Below are positions 1 through 8,478 of a stretch of DNA of 47,808 nt, piece by piece. Position numbers and translations under genes: made by a program. How positions within the stretch are numbered: the stretch's first letter is position 1; each line of letters opens with the position of its first letter. Location of the stretch: contig JAZTXK010000004.1 of the NCBI GenBank assembly GCA_045636385.1, forward strand, positions 1-47,808, given 5' to 3'. This DNA is from CAG-390 sp045636385 (GTDB lineage Bacteria; Bacillota; Clostridia; Oscillospirales; CAG-272). The notes under the pieces are model-generated. The model was not told the DNA's origin. It saw nothing but the letters and a program-made list of their open reading frames with translations, and made no database searches.

Positions 1-1485
1 TGTGTGACTTGTTTTAGCCTTGTATGAGCCGTCCTTGTTCTTCTTAGGCTCGCCGGACTTCTTGTCTATCTCATACATTTCATCCGCATTACCGTGGTCT
101 GCGGTGATGAGAGCTGCACCGCGCAGCTTATCAACAACTGCGAGGATACGTGCGAGCTGAAGGTCAAGTGCTTCCATAGAGCAAACGGTTGCAAGGAGAG
201 AGCCGGTGTGGCCGACCATGTCGCCGTTGGGGAAGTTTACGCGGAGGAAGCTGTACTTGCCCGACTCAAGGCACTCGATGAGCTTGTCGGTGATCTCTGC
301 GCACTTCATCCAAGGTCTCTGCTCGAAGGGAATAACGTCGGAGGGGACCTCGATGTAGGTCTCAAGATCCTCGGAGAACTTGCCCCAACGGTAGCCGTTC
401 CAGAAGTAGGTTACGTGACCGTATTTCTGGGTCTCGGAGATAGCAAGCTGGGAAATGCCGCTGCCTGCAAGGTACTCGCCGAGGGTATTGGTGATCTCGG
501 GAGGAGAAACGAGGTAGCGGGAGGGAATGTGAAGGTCGCCGTCGTACTCGAGCATACCTGCGTAGACTACGCTCGGATGACGTACTCTGTCGAACTTGTC
601 AAAAGTCTCGCCCTCGCCGAAGGTGCGGGAGATCTCAAGCGAAGGGTCACCGCGGAAGTTGAAGAAGATGAAGCTGTCGCCGTTTTCAACAGTGCCAACG
701 GGCTTGCCGTCCTTCGCGATAACGAATGCGGGGAGATCCTGGTCGATAACGCCGGTCTCTGCGCGATAGGTAACAACTGCCTCTTCTGCGGATGCGAACT
801 GTCTGCCCTCGCCGAGAACGTGGGTCTGCCAGCCGCGCTCAACCATCGACCAGTCAGCCTCGTAACGGTCCATGGTGATCTTCATTCTTCCGCCGCCGGA
901 AGCGATGCAAACATCGAAGTTATCGGAGCGGAGAGATGTGAGGAACTCCTCGAAGGGAAGGATGTAATCGAGAGCGGAGGTCTCGCCTACGTCACGGCCG
1001 TCAAGAAGGATATGGATACGAACGGTATTGACGCCCTCTTCCTTTGCGCGTACGAGCATCGCCTTGAGGTGGTCGATGTGGGAATGTACGTTACCGTCGG
1101 AGAAGAGTCCGAGGAAGTGGAGGGTGGAGTTGTTAGTCTTAACGTTGGAAATGAGAGTCTGCCAGGTCTCGGAAGCGAACATCTTTCCGCTTTCGATGGA
1201 CTGGGTTACGAGCTTTGCGCCCTGTGCGAATACCTGACCTGCGCCGAGAGCGTTGTGACCAACCTCGGAGTTGCCCATGTCGTCATCGCTGGGAAGTCCT
1301 ACTGCCATACCGTGCGCCTTGAGAGTTACGCAGGGATGATTGTTCAGAAGCTTGTCAAGAGTGGGAGTGAATGCGCGGCTTACGGCGTTGGTAGGTCCTT
1401 CGGGAGCAATTCCTACACCGTCCATAACGATTGCGAGAACGGGGCCCTTCACGGGAGCGTAAGCGGCTTTTTTGAGTTCTTTCAT
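1..1485 (-). CDS. gpmI: 2,3-bisphosphoglycerate-independent phosphoglycerate mutase, C-terminus cut by window edge
   Basis: Interconverts 3- and 2-phosphoglycerate in cytosolic glycolysis and gluconeogenesis, using two metal ions and a phosphoserine intermediate. 495 codons are present and the reading frame is open to position 1. Visible are the metal-site MDG motif (Asp22), the catalytic serine motif GNSEVGH (Ser73), GGGRMKITMDRYEADW, and NGDMVGH and ADHGN near the end. The wording (AHGMAVGLP, GNSEVGHNALGAG, RYEADW, SRYLVSPPEI) matches the longer plant/eukaryote-type iPGM (about 550 residues) better than the Bacillus type (about 510), so roughly 55 residues should lie outside the window. The ATG at 1485 follows an AAAGGA site. 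It is divergently transcribed from mrp. The function is very sure; the clade is judged by eye. Confidence 0.95.
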   Translation of the reverse strand, partial: MKELKKAAYAPVKGPVLAIVMDGVGIAPEGPTNAVSRAFTPTLDKLLNNHPCVTLKAHGMAVGLPSDDDMGNSEVGHNALGAGQVFAQGAKLVTQSIESGKMFASETWQTLISNVKTNNSTLHFLGLFSDGNVHSHIDHLKAMLVRAKEEGVNTVRIHILLDGRDVGETSALDYILPFEEFLTSLRSDNFDVCIASGGGRMKITMDRYEADWSMVERGWQTHVLGEGRQFASAEEAVVTYRAETGVIDQDLPAFVIAKDGKPVGTVENGDSFIFFNFRGDPSLEISRTFGEGETFDKFDRVRHPSVVYAGMLEYDGDLHIPSRYLVSPPEITNTLGEYLAGSGISQLAISETQKYGHVTYFWNGYRWGKFSEDLETYIEVPSDVIPFEQRPWMKCAEITDKLIECLESGKYSFLRVNFPNGDMVGHTGSLLATVCSMEALDLQLARILAVVDKLRGAALITADHGNADEMYEIDKKSGEPKKNKDGSYKAKTSHT

Positions 1486-1530
1486 TGCAAAAATTCCTTT
1501 CGCTTTTAGAAATTTATATTAACCTTATAT

Positions 1531-1558
1531 AGTATACCTATTTTTCCCGAAAAATCAA
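1531..1558 (-). promoter_or_regulatory. sigma-A promoter of gpmI
   Basis: Read on the minus strand: -35 TTGATT (1553-1558), a 16-nt spacer, and -10 TATACT (1531-1536). It lies about 45 nt upstream of the gpmI start. Confidence 0.65.
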
Positions 1559-1640
1559 GTCTTTTATGTTAAATTAGAGGAATTTTTTTCATATATCTCA
1601 GAAAAATTTTGAAAAAATCAATTTATTAATATTCAAAGCA

Positions 1641-1669
1641 TTGACTTCAATGGCAAAAGGGGGTATAAT
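1641..1669 (+). promoter_or_regulatory. sigma-A promoter of the mrp-lgt-folD operon
   Basis: -35 TTGACT (1641-1646), a 17-nt spacer, and -10 TATAAT (1664-1669), 45 nt before the mrp ATG. Confidence 0.75.
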
Positions 1670-1713
1670 TATATAGTTAAATATTATTTCTTATCGAAAG
1701 GATGTATATAAAA

Positions 1714-2553
1714 ATGTCAGAATGCACACACAATTGTTCCACCTGCTCGTCCAACTGCGCATCGCGCAAGGCGCCGCAGGATCTTCACGAGCCCGCAAAT
1801 AAGCTGAGCAATATCAAGCACGTTATCGGTGTTGTCAGCGGCAAGGGCGGCGTTGGTAAATCGCTTGTCACCTGTATGCTTGCAGTACTCCTTCAGCGCA
1901 AGGGCTACAAGGTCGGCGTACTTGATGCAGATATCACAGGTCCTTCCGTGCCCAAGGCTTTCGGCGTAAAGGGCGAAGTAACCGGCAGCGAGGACGGAAT
2001 GTTCCCGCCCACCACAGAGAAGGGCATCAAGATGATGTCCGTTAACCTCCTTCTTGAGGAAGAGACCCGTCCCGTTATCTGGAGAGGTCCCGTTATCGCG
2101 GGCACCGTAAAGCAGTTCTGGAAGGATACCGTTTGGGGCGATATCGACGTTCTTCTCGTTGACTGCCCTCCCGGCACCGGCGACGTTCCGCTCACCGTTT
2201 TTCAGAGCCTTCCCCTCGATGGCATCGTGATCGTATCGAGCCCTCAGGAGCTCGTTTCCATGATCGTCGGCAAGGCGGCGAATATGGCGAATATGATGAA
2301 TATTCCCGTTCTCGGTCTTGTTGAGAACATGAGCTACGCAGTTTGCCCCGATTGCGGCAAGCGCATCAATATCTACGGCGACAGCCACATTCTCGAGATC
2401 GCGCAGAGCTTTGGCTATGATGTTCTCGGTCAGATCCCGCTTGATCCCGCGCTCGCATCTCTCTGCGACGGCGGTAAGATCGAGGAGATGGATCGCGACT
2501 ATCTCGACGTAGCGGCTACCGTTATCGAGCACAGACTCGGTCTCTCCGAATAA
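1714..2553 (+). CDS. mrp: Mrp/NBP35-family P-loop ATPase, iron-sulfur cluster carrier
   Basis: Cytosolic ATPase thought to bind and hand over Fe-S clusters. From the chosen ATG the protein has an N-terminal Cys cluster (Cys4, 8, 11, 15) like the NBP35 ferredoxin-type extension, a deviant Walker A GKGGVGKS at 43-50, the CPPGTGD motif, and the C-terminal CPDC pair (Cys211, Cys214) that holds a bridging cluster in Mrp/NBP35 dimers. The 279-residue length fits the family. An in-frame ATG at 1702 touches the GAAAGG ribosome site, so the start at 1714 with about 11 nt of spacing is preferred. It is the first gene of the operon; its stop overlaps the next start (TAATG). Confidence 0.92.
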   Translation: MSECTHNCSTCSSNCASRKAPQDLHEPANKLSNIKHVIGVVSGKGGVGKSLVTCMLAVLLQRKGYKVGVLDADITGPSVPKAFGVKGEVTGSEDGMFPPTTEKGIKMMSVNLLLEEETRPVIWRGPVIAGTVKQFWKDTVWGDIDVLLVDCPPGTGDVPLTVFQSLPLDGIVIVSSPQELVSMIVGKAANMANMMNIPVLGLVENMSYAVCPDCGKRINIYGDSHILEIAQSFGYDVLGQIPLDPALASLCDGGKIEEMDRDYLDVAATVIEHRLGLSE

Positions 2554-3239
2554 TGCCCGAGCTTCTTAAAAAAATTAAATGGGGCGCCGTGATAAAGAAC
2601 GCGGTCGTGCTCATCCTTCTTTTCGGATTGCTTTTTGCGATCACTCTTCTGTCCCTTAACGCCGCAATCAAGTCGGTGACGAAGGACAAAATCCTTTCCG
2701 CAGGTACCGCGGCGCAGCTCGGCGACGTCGATTGCATACTCGTCCTTGGCTGTCACACACGTTCGCAATACCTTGCGGACAGACTTACCACCGCATTCGG
2801 ACTCTACGATATGGGCGCATCGCCCAAGCTGCTTATGACGGGCGACCACGGCAGAGAAGTTTACGATGAAGTAAACTTTATGCTTGACAAAGCCGAAGAA
2901 CACGGCATCGAGCGCAAATACGTATTTACCGACCACGCGGGCTTTTCGACCTACGAGAGCATCTACCGCGCAAAGGAGATATTCGGCGCGGAACGAATCA
3001 TTATCGTAACGCAGGAATATCACCTCTACCGCGCGCTCTATCTTGCCGAAAAGCTCGGAATCGAGGCTTACGGCGTCAGCGCGTCGCTCCACGGCTACGG
3101 CTCGCAGGATTATCAGGACTTCCGCGAATCGCTTGCCCGTGTGAAGGATTTCTTCTACGCCCTCATCAAGCCCGAGCCGACCTTCCTCGGCGAATCTATC
3201 CCGATAAGCGGTGACGCTTATCCATCCCACGACAACTAA
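2553..3239 (+). CDS. SanA/YdcF-like DUF218 membrane protein
   Basis: 228 residues: one N-terminal membrane segment (about 13-38), then a DUF218 domain exposed outside the membrane. Family landmarks are DCILVLGCHT, LLMTGDHG, the DHAGFSTYES region and IVTQEYHLYRALYLA. In enteric bacteria SanA affects envelope permeability to vancomycin and ElyC acts in envelope polymer metabolism; the substrate here is unknown. The start ATG overlaps the mrp stop, implying translational coupling. The lgt gene follows 24 nt downstream. The family is confident; the biochemical role is not. Confidence 0.85.
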   Translation: MPELLKKIKWGAVIKNAVVLILLFGLLFAITLLSLNAAIKSVTKDKILSAGTAAQLGDVDCILVLGCHTRSQYLADRLTTAFGLYDMGASPKLLMTGDHGREVYDEVNFMLDKAEEHGIERKYVFTDHAGFSTYESIYRAKEIFGAERIIIVTQEYHLYRALYLAEKLGIEAYGVSASLHGYGSQDYQDFRESLARVKDFFYALIKPEPTFLGESIPISGDAYPSHDN

Positions 3240-3263
3240 ACAAATACATAAAAGGAGACTCAA

Positions 3264-4190
3264 ATGGTTACAGTATCCTTTCCCGGTCTTGGAATAGGCG
3301 AATTCAGCTTCAATAAGGTTGCGTTCCACATCGGAAGCATTGAAGTCAGATGGTACGGCATCATTATGGTGACGGGCATCATTCTCGCCTTCCTTTACGC
3401 ATACTACCGCTCAAAGCAGGAGGGCGTGTCCTTCGACGACCTGCTTGATTATGCGATCTTCACCGTCCTCAGCGGAATCGTCGGTGCGCGACTTTACTAC
3501 GTTATCACCTCGGGTCAAAAATACACCTTCGGCGAGATCTTTGCGATATGGAACGGCGGAATCGCGATCTACGGCGCAATAATCGGCGGCGCGGCATCGC
3601 TTCTTGCAGTATCCCTCTACAAAAAGATCAAGTGGCAGAAGGTTTTTGATATGGTCTGTCTCGGCGTTATGATCGGTCAGATCGTCGGCAGATGGGGCAA
3701 CTTCTTCAACGGCGAGGCGTACGGCGAGTCGCCCGCGGCTGACAGCTTCCTTTACTTTATGCGAATGGAGCTTCGCCACGGCAGTTGGTCTAACTCCTAT
3801 ATCTGCCAGCCTACTTTCCTTTACGAATCGCTTTGGAATCTCGTCGGATTCATTATCATTAACGCGCTTTATAAGAAGAAAAAGTACGACGGTCAGGTAT
3901 TCTTGATGTATATCACCTGGTACGGTTTCGGCAGAATGTTGATCGAAGGACTCCGCACCGACAGCCTTATGGTTGGTACGTTCCGTATCTCGCAGGTTGT
4001 AGCTTTCCTTTGCTTCGTGACGGGAACGATCCTCCTGATCGCGCTCGGTATCCGCGCAAATAAGCAGTCGAAGCTTCTTACAGCTGAAGGCGAAGCATCT
4101 GCTTACAGCGAGATGCTCGAAGATGAAAACAATACCGAAACAGAAAATGACTCCAAGGAGGATGAAAACAATGTCGGCAATACTGATTGA
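3264..4190 (+). CDS. lgt: Prolipoprotein diacylglyceryl transferase
   Basis: Integral membrane enzyme that moves diacylglycerol from phosphatidylglycerol onto the lipobox cysteine of prolipoproteins. 308 residues with about seven hydrophobic segments; the Lgt signature GRWGNFFNGEAYG lies around residue 140, and VRWYGIIM near the N-terminus is also typical. The C-terminal 40 residues are acidic, cytosolic and dispensable-looking (ENNTETENDSKEDENN). AAAGGAG precedes the ATG by 7 nt. The 3' end overlaps the folD start by 20 nt. At least six lipoproteins in this window are potential clients. Confidence 0.96.
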   Translation: MVTVSFPGLGIGEFSFNKVAFHIGSIEVRWYGIIMVTGIILAFLYAYYRSKQEGVSFDDLLDYAIFTVLSGIVGARLYYVITSGQKYTFGEIFAIWNGGIAIYGAIIGGAASLLAVSLYKKIKWQKVFDMVCLGVMIGQIVGRWGNFFNGEAYGESPAADSFLYFMRMELRHGSWSNSYICQPTFLYESLWNLVGFIIINALYKKKKYDGQVFLMYITWYGFGRMLIEGLRTDSLMVGTFRISQVVAFLCFVTGTILLIALGIRANKQSKLLTAEGEASAYSEMLEDENNTETENDSKEDENNVGNTD

Positions 4191-5025
4191 CGGTAAGCTC
4201 GTCAGCGCAAAGCTTCGCGGCGAGGTTACGGAGAAGAGAATAGAATTTGAAAAGAAATACGGACGCAAGCCGGGTCTCTGCGTTATCAGAGTAGGTGAAG
4301 ACCCCGCATCCGTCGTTTACGTTAGAAACAAGCTCCGCGCGTGCGAAGAGGTCGGCTTTGCATCCACCTGCAACATTCTCCCCGCAACCTATACGACCGA
4401 GCAGGTCATCGCAGAGGTTGAAAAGGTAAACGCAGATCCCACCGTTGACGGTCTTCTCGTTCAGCTTCCTCTCCCCAAGCACATCGACGAGGCACGCGTT
4501 GTAGCCGCTGTCGCTCCCGAAAAGGACGTTGACGCCTTCGGAAAGCTCGACGCGGGTCATCTTTGCCTCGACGAAGGAAACGTGCTTCCTTGCACTCCTG
4601 CGGGCATTATGGAAATGCTCAAGCATTATAACATTCAGGTCGCGGGTAAGGAATGTGTCGTTGTCGGACGTTCCAATATCGTCGGCAGACCTATGGCGGC
4701 TCTTCTTCTCGCCGCTGACGGTACCGTTACCATCGCGCACAGCCGCACCCCCGATCTCGGCGCAGTTACAAGACGCGCTGATATCCTCGTTGCCGCTGTC
4801 GGTCGCGCGGGACTTATCACGGGTGATATGGTCAAGCCCGGTGCGGCAGTTATCGACGTCGGTATGAACCGTAACGCCGAGGGTAAGCTCTGCGGCGACG
4901 TTGACTTCGATTCCGTAAAGGAAGTCGCGGGCTACATCACTCCTGTACCCGGTGGCGTAGGTCCTATGACCGTTACTATGCTCATCTGCAACACGCTCTA
5001 CGCGGCAGAAAACGCTGAGAAATAA
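4171..5025 (+). CDS. folD: Bifunctional methylene-THF dehydrogenase / methenyl-THF cyclohydrolase
   Basis: Interconverts 5,10-methylene-THF and 10-formyl-THF in one-carbon metabolism. 284 residues, the normal length for FolD. Motifs: VYVRNK (the Tyr-x3-Lys active-site pair), QLPLPKHID, the NAD(P)-binding VVGRSNIVGRPMA segment, and PGGVGPMT near the C-terminus. The reading frame is open to 4123 but the extra residues are unlike FolD. The ATG at 4171 has AAGGAG at 4155-4160 and gives the family N-terminus MSAILIDGK. It overlaps the lgt 3' end and is the last gene before a strong terminator. Confidence 0.97.
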   Translation: MSAILIDGKLVSAKLRGEVTEKRIEFEKKYGRKPGLCVIRVGEDPASVVYVRNKLRACEEVGFASTCNILPATYTTEQVIAEVEKVNADPTVDGLLVQLPLPKHIDEARVVAAVAPEKDVDAFGKLDAGHLCLDEGNVLPCTPAGIMEMLKHYNIQVAGKECVVVGRSNIVGRPMAALLLAADGTVTIAHSRTPDLGAVTRRADILVAAVGRAGLITGDMVKPGAAVIDVGMNRNAEGKLCGDVDFDSVKEVAGYITPVPGGVGPMTVTMLICNTLYAAENAEK

Positions 5026-5035
5026 ACCGAATAAA

Positions 5036-5070
5036 CGAAAGCTCCGAGGCGATGCCTCGGAGCTTTATTT
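5036..5070. terminator. Terminator between folD and the convergent surface-protein gene
   Basis: A perfect 11-bp stem (AGCTCCGAGGC at 5040-5050, loop GAT, GCCTCGGAGCT at 5054-5064) is followed by TTATTTGTT on the plus strand. On the minus strand the hairpin is followed by TTTCGTTT, so it probably stops both transcripts. Confidence 0.85.
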
Positions 5071-5075
5071 GTTAA

Positions 5076-7580
5076 TTAGGTGAAATTCTTTTTGTAGTAG
5101 ATGATCAATGCAATGAGCGCAATGACGATTACTGCAATTACCGCGATCCAAACGTAGAGAAGCGGTACGGGATCCTTTTCTTCGCCGCCCTGTTCGGTGG
5201 TCTCACTACTGTCGGTAGTAGCTTCACCGGGATCGGTTGAGATCTCGGGCTCGACGGTGGTCTCGGGATCGAGGGTTACCTCGGGAGCCTCGGTGGTCTC
5301 AGTAGGATCGGTGGTTACCTCGGGAGCCTCGGTGGTGTCCTCACTCGTTTCGGGACTAACGGTAGTCTCGGGAGGAGTGATCGGCGCGGTGGTCTCGGGG
5401 GGAGTGGGCTCTGTGGTTTCGTCGGTGCTGTCAACTCCGTTTACCGTGATAGGAAGCGATACGTTGAGTCCGCGGAAGGAGAATATGATCTCTTTTGTGG
5501 TTTCGGTGATCACGGAGGGAGAATAGGTGTAATATCCTTCGGGGATCGATACCATAGCAAGAGAACGGTCCTCGTAGATAATGATGATATCAAGTCCGGT
5601 GGGATCGAACTGCTCGCCAATCTCGTATACGGTTTTTACGGGAGTTCTCGTGATGAGAAGATTTTCAATCTTAGCGGGCGTTACCGTGATCTCTATGGGA
5701 TAGAAATACGTCTTGCCTTCGTATTCGTAGGTCGCATCAACAATGTATTTTTCCGATGAGTTGGAATGAAGGACAATAGGCGTTCCAAGTGCGGGGGAGA
5801 AGTTATAGGTGGAAGGAACTATAAACGTTCCGTCGTTGAAGTAAAGTCTGAGCTCAATTCCGTCCGGATCAAACTTGTCGCCCTCGTTGTATTGGAGCTT
5901 GTTGGGGAAGGAGATCGGAGCAAGCGCGGTGGGATATTTATCCTGAACCGTAATGGGATACGAGATCTCGCAGTATTTGTCGCCTTCGCCGACCGAGATC
6001 TTTACCGAATCTATATCAACGGTAAGAGGAGTGGTAAGGGAAGGGGTAAAGGTGAGCGAGCCGTGGTCAAGCGTTGCCTTGGTGCCATCGGAATAATAAG
6101 CTTCAATGATGAGTCCTGCGGTATTGAGCAGATAACCCTCATAGTAGGATCTTACGTCGGGCGAGCCGATGAGTTGGATCGATATGATGTACGCCTCGTT
6201 GCCGACGGTGATTGCGATTTTGGTGGTCGCGCCGAAATATTCAACGGTTGCCGCCTTATCGCTCGAAGCGAGAGTTGCAGGCGCGGATACTGTATAATCC
6301 GAGGGAGCGAGCATTTTTCGAACTCCGTCGGAATATTCGATTGCAACGGTAAGTCCGAACGAATCGAAGCTTTCGCCGATTTCATAGTGAAGCTTGCTCG
6401 GAGGAGTAACTATTGTCAGCCCGCCCTGGGGAAGAGTGAAGCCGAGCAGAGAAGTGAGATCGTATCCGTTGTGAATTGCGGAGATCTTGCAGTTAGCGGT
6501 GATGATCTCGGGAGCTTCGAACTGAACCTCTGCGGTAACGTCGCGTGTCGTGCCGTCGCCGTAGACCGCCATGATCTTAGCGTTTGCATAGCTGAAGGTG
6601 TCGCCGTAGTAATAAGCGCTTTCAAAGCCGGTAGCCTGGTAGCTGACTATAGGAGAAACCGCAACCTCAACGTTGGTCTTCTTGGAGTCAAATACGAGGG
6701 TGATGACGGTCTTTCCGTTAGCGTCGGGAGTGATAACGTCGGAGGGATACTCAACGTCATAATCGGTTACTGTGCGGGAAATAGTACGTGCGCCGTCGTA
6801 GTAAACGGTAGCCTTGAGTCCTTTGGGGATAGAGGGTGCCATGCCTTCGTAAAGATATGCGCTATCCAGACCTTCGAAATCCACAAGGAGAATGGGAGAA
6901 ACCGAGATCTCAATAATATCGGTGAAGTTAACTCCGTTTTCGGAATAAGTAACGGTGAAAGCCTTAACGTAAGCAGAAATGGGATCGTCAAGGGAGGGGA
7001 TGAATGTACAATCAGAGGTGTTTACGGTAGTACGGGTGCCGTCTGCGTTGATAAGCTCGATAGTGAAAATAGAAGGATCGATCGTTTCAAGAGCGAGGAA
7101 CTCGGTCTTGGAAGCGGTTGCCTCAAAGCCAACGATCTGAGTGTTAGGCTCCACAGGTGTTACGGGAGCTTCGGGAGTTTCCGTAGTCTCGGGAGTTTCT
7201 GTGGTTTCGGGTGTTCCCGGAACGTCTGAAGCCGTAACTGTGATCGGGATCTTGCAGCTTACGTTTTCGTATACGAAGGTAATTTCGGTCACGTCCGGTG
7301 TGAGAGGACCTGTCTCAAGATATGTGAGAGCAGTGGATGCGATATAAAAGGAATTTTGAGGATCGTAGCAGGAAACATATCCGCGGAATCCGGTGACGTC
7401 GAAGTATTCGCCTTCGGTGTATTCCGTTTTACAGTTGGTGTAGGTAAGGATAAGAAGCTGAGCCGGTTGATTGCCCTGGTCCTGAGCGTTCGTCTCGTTT
7501 GCGCCTGCGCTGACAATGCAGAGAGACAGAACACAAAGCATAGCAAGGATCAAGAGCAGAGCCTTATACTGTCTGTTCAT
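5076..7580 (-). CDS. Cell-surface protein with repeated bacterial Ig-like domains and C-terminal membrane anchor
   Basis: 834 residues. A signal peptide occupies about residues 1-28. About eight repeats of 75-85 residues follow between roughly 40 and 720, each with a core such as YEIGEQFDPTGL followed by a (Y/F)xDG strand, the bacterial Ig-like group 3 pattern. A Thr/Pro/Glu-rich stalk (about 720-800, repeats of TTEAPEV and PETT) leads to one membrane segment (about 805-828) with a KKN tail. A second short TTETPE stalk lies near residues 125-145. No LPxTG motif is seen, so anchoring is by the transmembrane helix. A structural or adhesive role is inferred only. The ATG at 7580 has AAAGGACGG upstream and its own promoter; the gene is probably monocistronic. 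Confidence 0.85.
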   Translation of the reverse strand: MNRQYKALLLILAMLCVLSLCIVSAGANETNAQDQGNQPAQLLILTYTNCKTEYTEGEYFDVTGFRGYVSCYDPQNSFYIASTALTYLETGPLTPDVTEITFVYENVSCKIPITVTASDVPGTPETTETPETTETPEAPVTPVEPNTQIVGFEATASKTEFLALETIDPSIFTIELINADGTRTTVNTSDCTFIPSLDDPISAYVKAFTVTYSENGVNFTDIIEISVSPILLVDFEGLDSAYLYEGMAPSIPKGLKATVYYDGARTISRTVTDYDVEYPSDVITPDANGKTVITLVFDSKKTNVEVAVSPIVSYQATGFESAYYYGDTFSYANAKIMAVYGDGTTRDVTAEVQFEAPEIITANCKISAIHNGYDLTSLLGFTLPQGGLTIVTPPSKLHYEIGESFDSFGLTVAIEYSDGVRKMLAPSDYTVSAPATLASSDKAATVEYFGATTKIAITVGNEAYIISIQLIGSPDVRSYYEGYLLNTAGLIIEAYYSDGTKATLDHGSLTFTPSLTTPLTVDIDSVKISVGEGDKYCEISYPITVQDKYPTALAPISFPNKLQYNEGDKFDPDGIELRLYFNDGTFIVPSTYNFSPALGTPIVLHSNSSEKYIVDATYEYEGKTYFYPIEITVTPAKIENLLITRTPVKTVYEIGEQFDPTGLDIIIIYEDRSLAMVSIPEGYYTYSPSVITETTKEIIFSFRGLNVSLPITVNGVDSTDETTEPTPPETTAPITPPETTVSPETSEDTTEAPEVTTDPTETTEAPEVTLDPETTVEPEISTDPGEATTDSSETTEQGGEEKDPVPLLYVWIAVIAVIVIALIALIIYYKKNFT
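5187..5430. repeat. Low-complexity tandem repeat encoding the Thr/Glu/Pro stalk
   Basis: Imperfect repeats of GGTGGTCTCGGGA- and TCGGTGGTT-type units (plus-strand reading) encode the TTE(A/P)PEV stalk of the surface protein. Such tracts change length by slippage; here the frame stays open throughout. A smaller related tract lies at about 7146-7220. Confidence 0.7.
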
Positions 7581-7623
7581 ATATTTGTACCGTCCTTTCG
7601 TACAGTATAATTATTCACATTGT

Positions 7624-7652
7624 ATTATACCACTATACTTAAGAATTGTCAA
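7624..7652 (-). promoter_or_regulatory. sigma-A promoter of the surface-protein gene
   Basis: Minus strand: -35 TTGACA (7647-7652), a 17-nt spacer, and -10 TATAAT (7624-7629). Both hexamers are perfect, so expression is probably strong. Confidence 0.8.
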
Positions 7653-7700
7653 TATTAATTTTGTTAATAAACCTTTTGAAAAATGGTATATTTTATAAAT

Positions 7701-7737
7701 GAAAAAGAAAAGGCCACCGCTTGCGCGATAGCCTTTT
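7701..7737 (-). terminator. Terminator of the rplU-prp-rpmA operon
   Basis: Minus strand: AAAAGGC...GCCTTTT stem with inner CGC-GCAA-GCG pairing (7708-7737), followed by CTTTTTC. A second 7-bp hairpin (GGAACGC/GCGTTCC, 7744-7762) stands between it and the rpmA stop. Confidence 0.75.
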
Positions 7738-7775
7738 CCTGACGGAACGCAGAACGCGTTCCTTGGGGCAGAGAA

Positions 7776-8054
7776 TTAGTCGGCGTAAACGCTGACCTGC
7801 TTCTTGCCACCAGCCTTGTGCTCGAACTTGACCTTACCGTCGATCAGAGCGAAGAGGGTGTGGTCGGTGCCCATACCAACGTTGTTACCGGGATGAACAG
7901 CGGTACCTCTCTGTCTGATGATGATATTGCCGGCGATAACAGGCTGACCGTCGGTCTTCTTAACGCCAAGTCTCTTGGACTCGGAATCACGACCGTTCTT
8001 GGTAGAACCTACGCCCTTCTTGTGAGCAAAGAACTGTAATGAAAGTCTAAGCAT
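7776..8054 (-). CDS. rpmA: 50S ribosomal protein bL27 with cleavable N-terminal extension
   Basis: 92-residue bL27 of the large ribosomal subunit, near the peptidyl-transferase centre. The N-terminus MLRLSLQFF-AHKKG carries the Firmicutes-type extension: known orthologues are cut after the LQFF sequence by Prp, exposing the mature AHKKG tail. The conserved GVGSTKNGRDSESKRLGVK and RQRGTAVHPG segments are present. prp lies just upstream in the same operon. The ATG is preceded by GGAGGAAT. Confidence 0.97.
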   Translation of the reverse strand: MLRLSLQFFAHKKGVGSTKNGRDSESKRLGVKKTDGQPVIAGNIIIRQRGTAVHPGNNVGMGTDHTLFALIDGKVKFEHKAGGKKQVSVYAD

Positions 8055-8112
8055 TTCAAAATTCCTCCGTTAAGTTTTTCCGCGTAACGTGCGGATGTGC
8101 GGTGCGTCGTAA

Positions 8113-8472
8113 TCAGATGTAATCGCGGTCGGTGACCTCGACCTCGAGGAAATCTCCGTATTCAAGCGTAAGATCGTTGAGCTGGTAATAGTAAGCCATG
8201 AAAAGCCCCGATACCGCGTATCTCTTGCGCTCGTCGTCTTCAAATTCGGGAAGAGCAGCCTTCGATGATACCTTGATCTTCGTTGCGCCCTCGTTGATAT
8301 CGTAATCAATGTTTGAAGCGTAGGCGATCTCAACCGTGTTGACGATAAGCATCGTCATAGCCGAGAGAGCAGAGCAAAGGATATCCTCACCCGCATCGCC
8401 GTAGCCCGTATGTCCCGTTTCCTCAAAGCCCCAGAATGTTCCGTTGCTTCTGTAAAATACGACTTTTGTCAT
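8113..8472 (-). CDS. prp: Ribosomal-processing cysteine protease Prp
   Basis: 119 residues, the family length. Prp removes the N-terminal extension of bL27. The catalytic pair is visible in the GHTGYGDAGEDILCSALSAM stretch as His21 and Cys33, with a C-terminal LEVEVTDRDYI strand. It sits between rplU (6 nt apart) and rpmA, the standard arrangement, so protease and substrate are co-expressed. Confidence 0.93.
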   Translation of the reverse strand: MTKVVFYRSNGTFWGFEETGHTGYGDAGEDILCSALSAMTMLIVNTVEIAYASNIDYDINEGATKIKVSSKAALPEFEDDERKRYAVSGLFMAYYYQLNDLTLEYGDFLEVEVTDRDYI

Positions 8473-8478
8473 TTGGGA

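Noticed and set aside
94..1509. 471-residue ORF antisense to gpmI
   Set aside because: The minus-strand frame is an unmistakable phosphoglycerate mutase that simply runs off the window.
4123..4170. Upstream start for folD giving 16 extra residues
   Set aside because: The extension lies inside lgt, lacks a ribosome site and is unlike FolD N-termini; ATG 4171 has AAGGAG at the right distance.
5766..7229. 487-residue ORF antisense to the Ig-like surface protein
   Set aside because: The minus strand encodes a signal peptide, regular repeats and an anchor; the plus-strand frame shows none of these.
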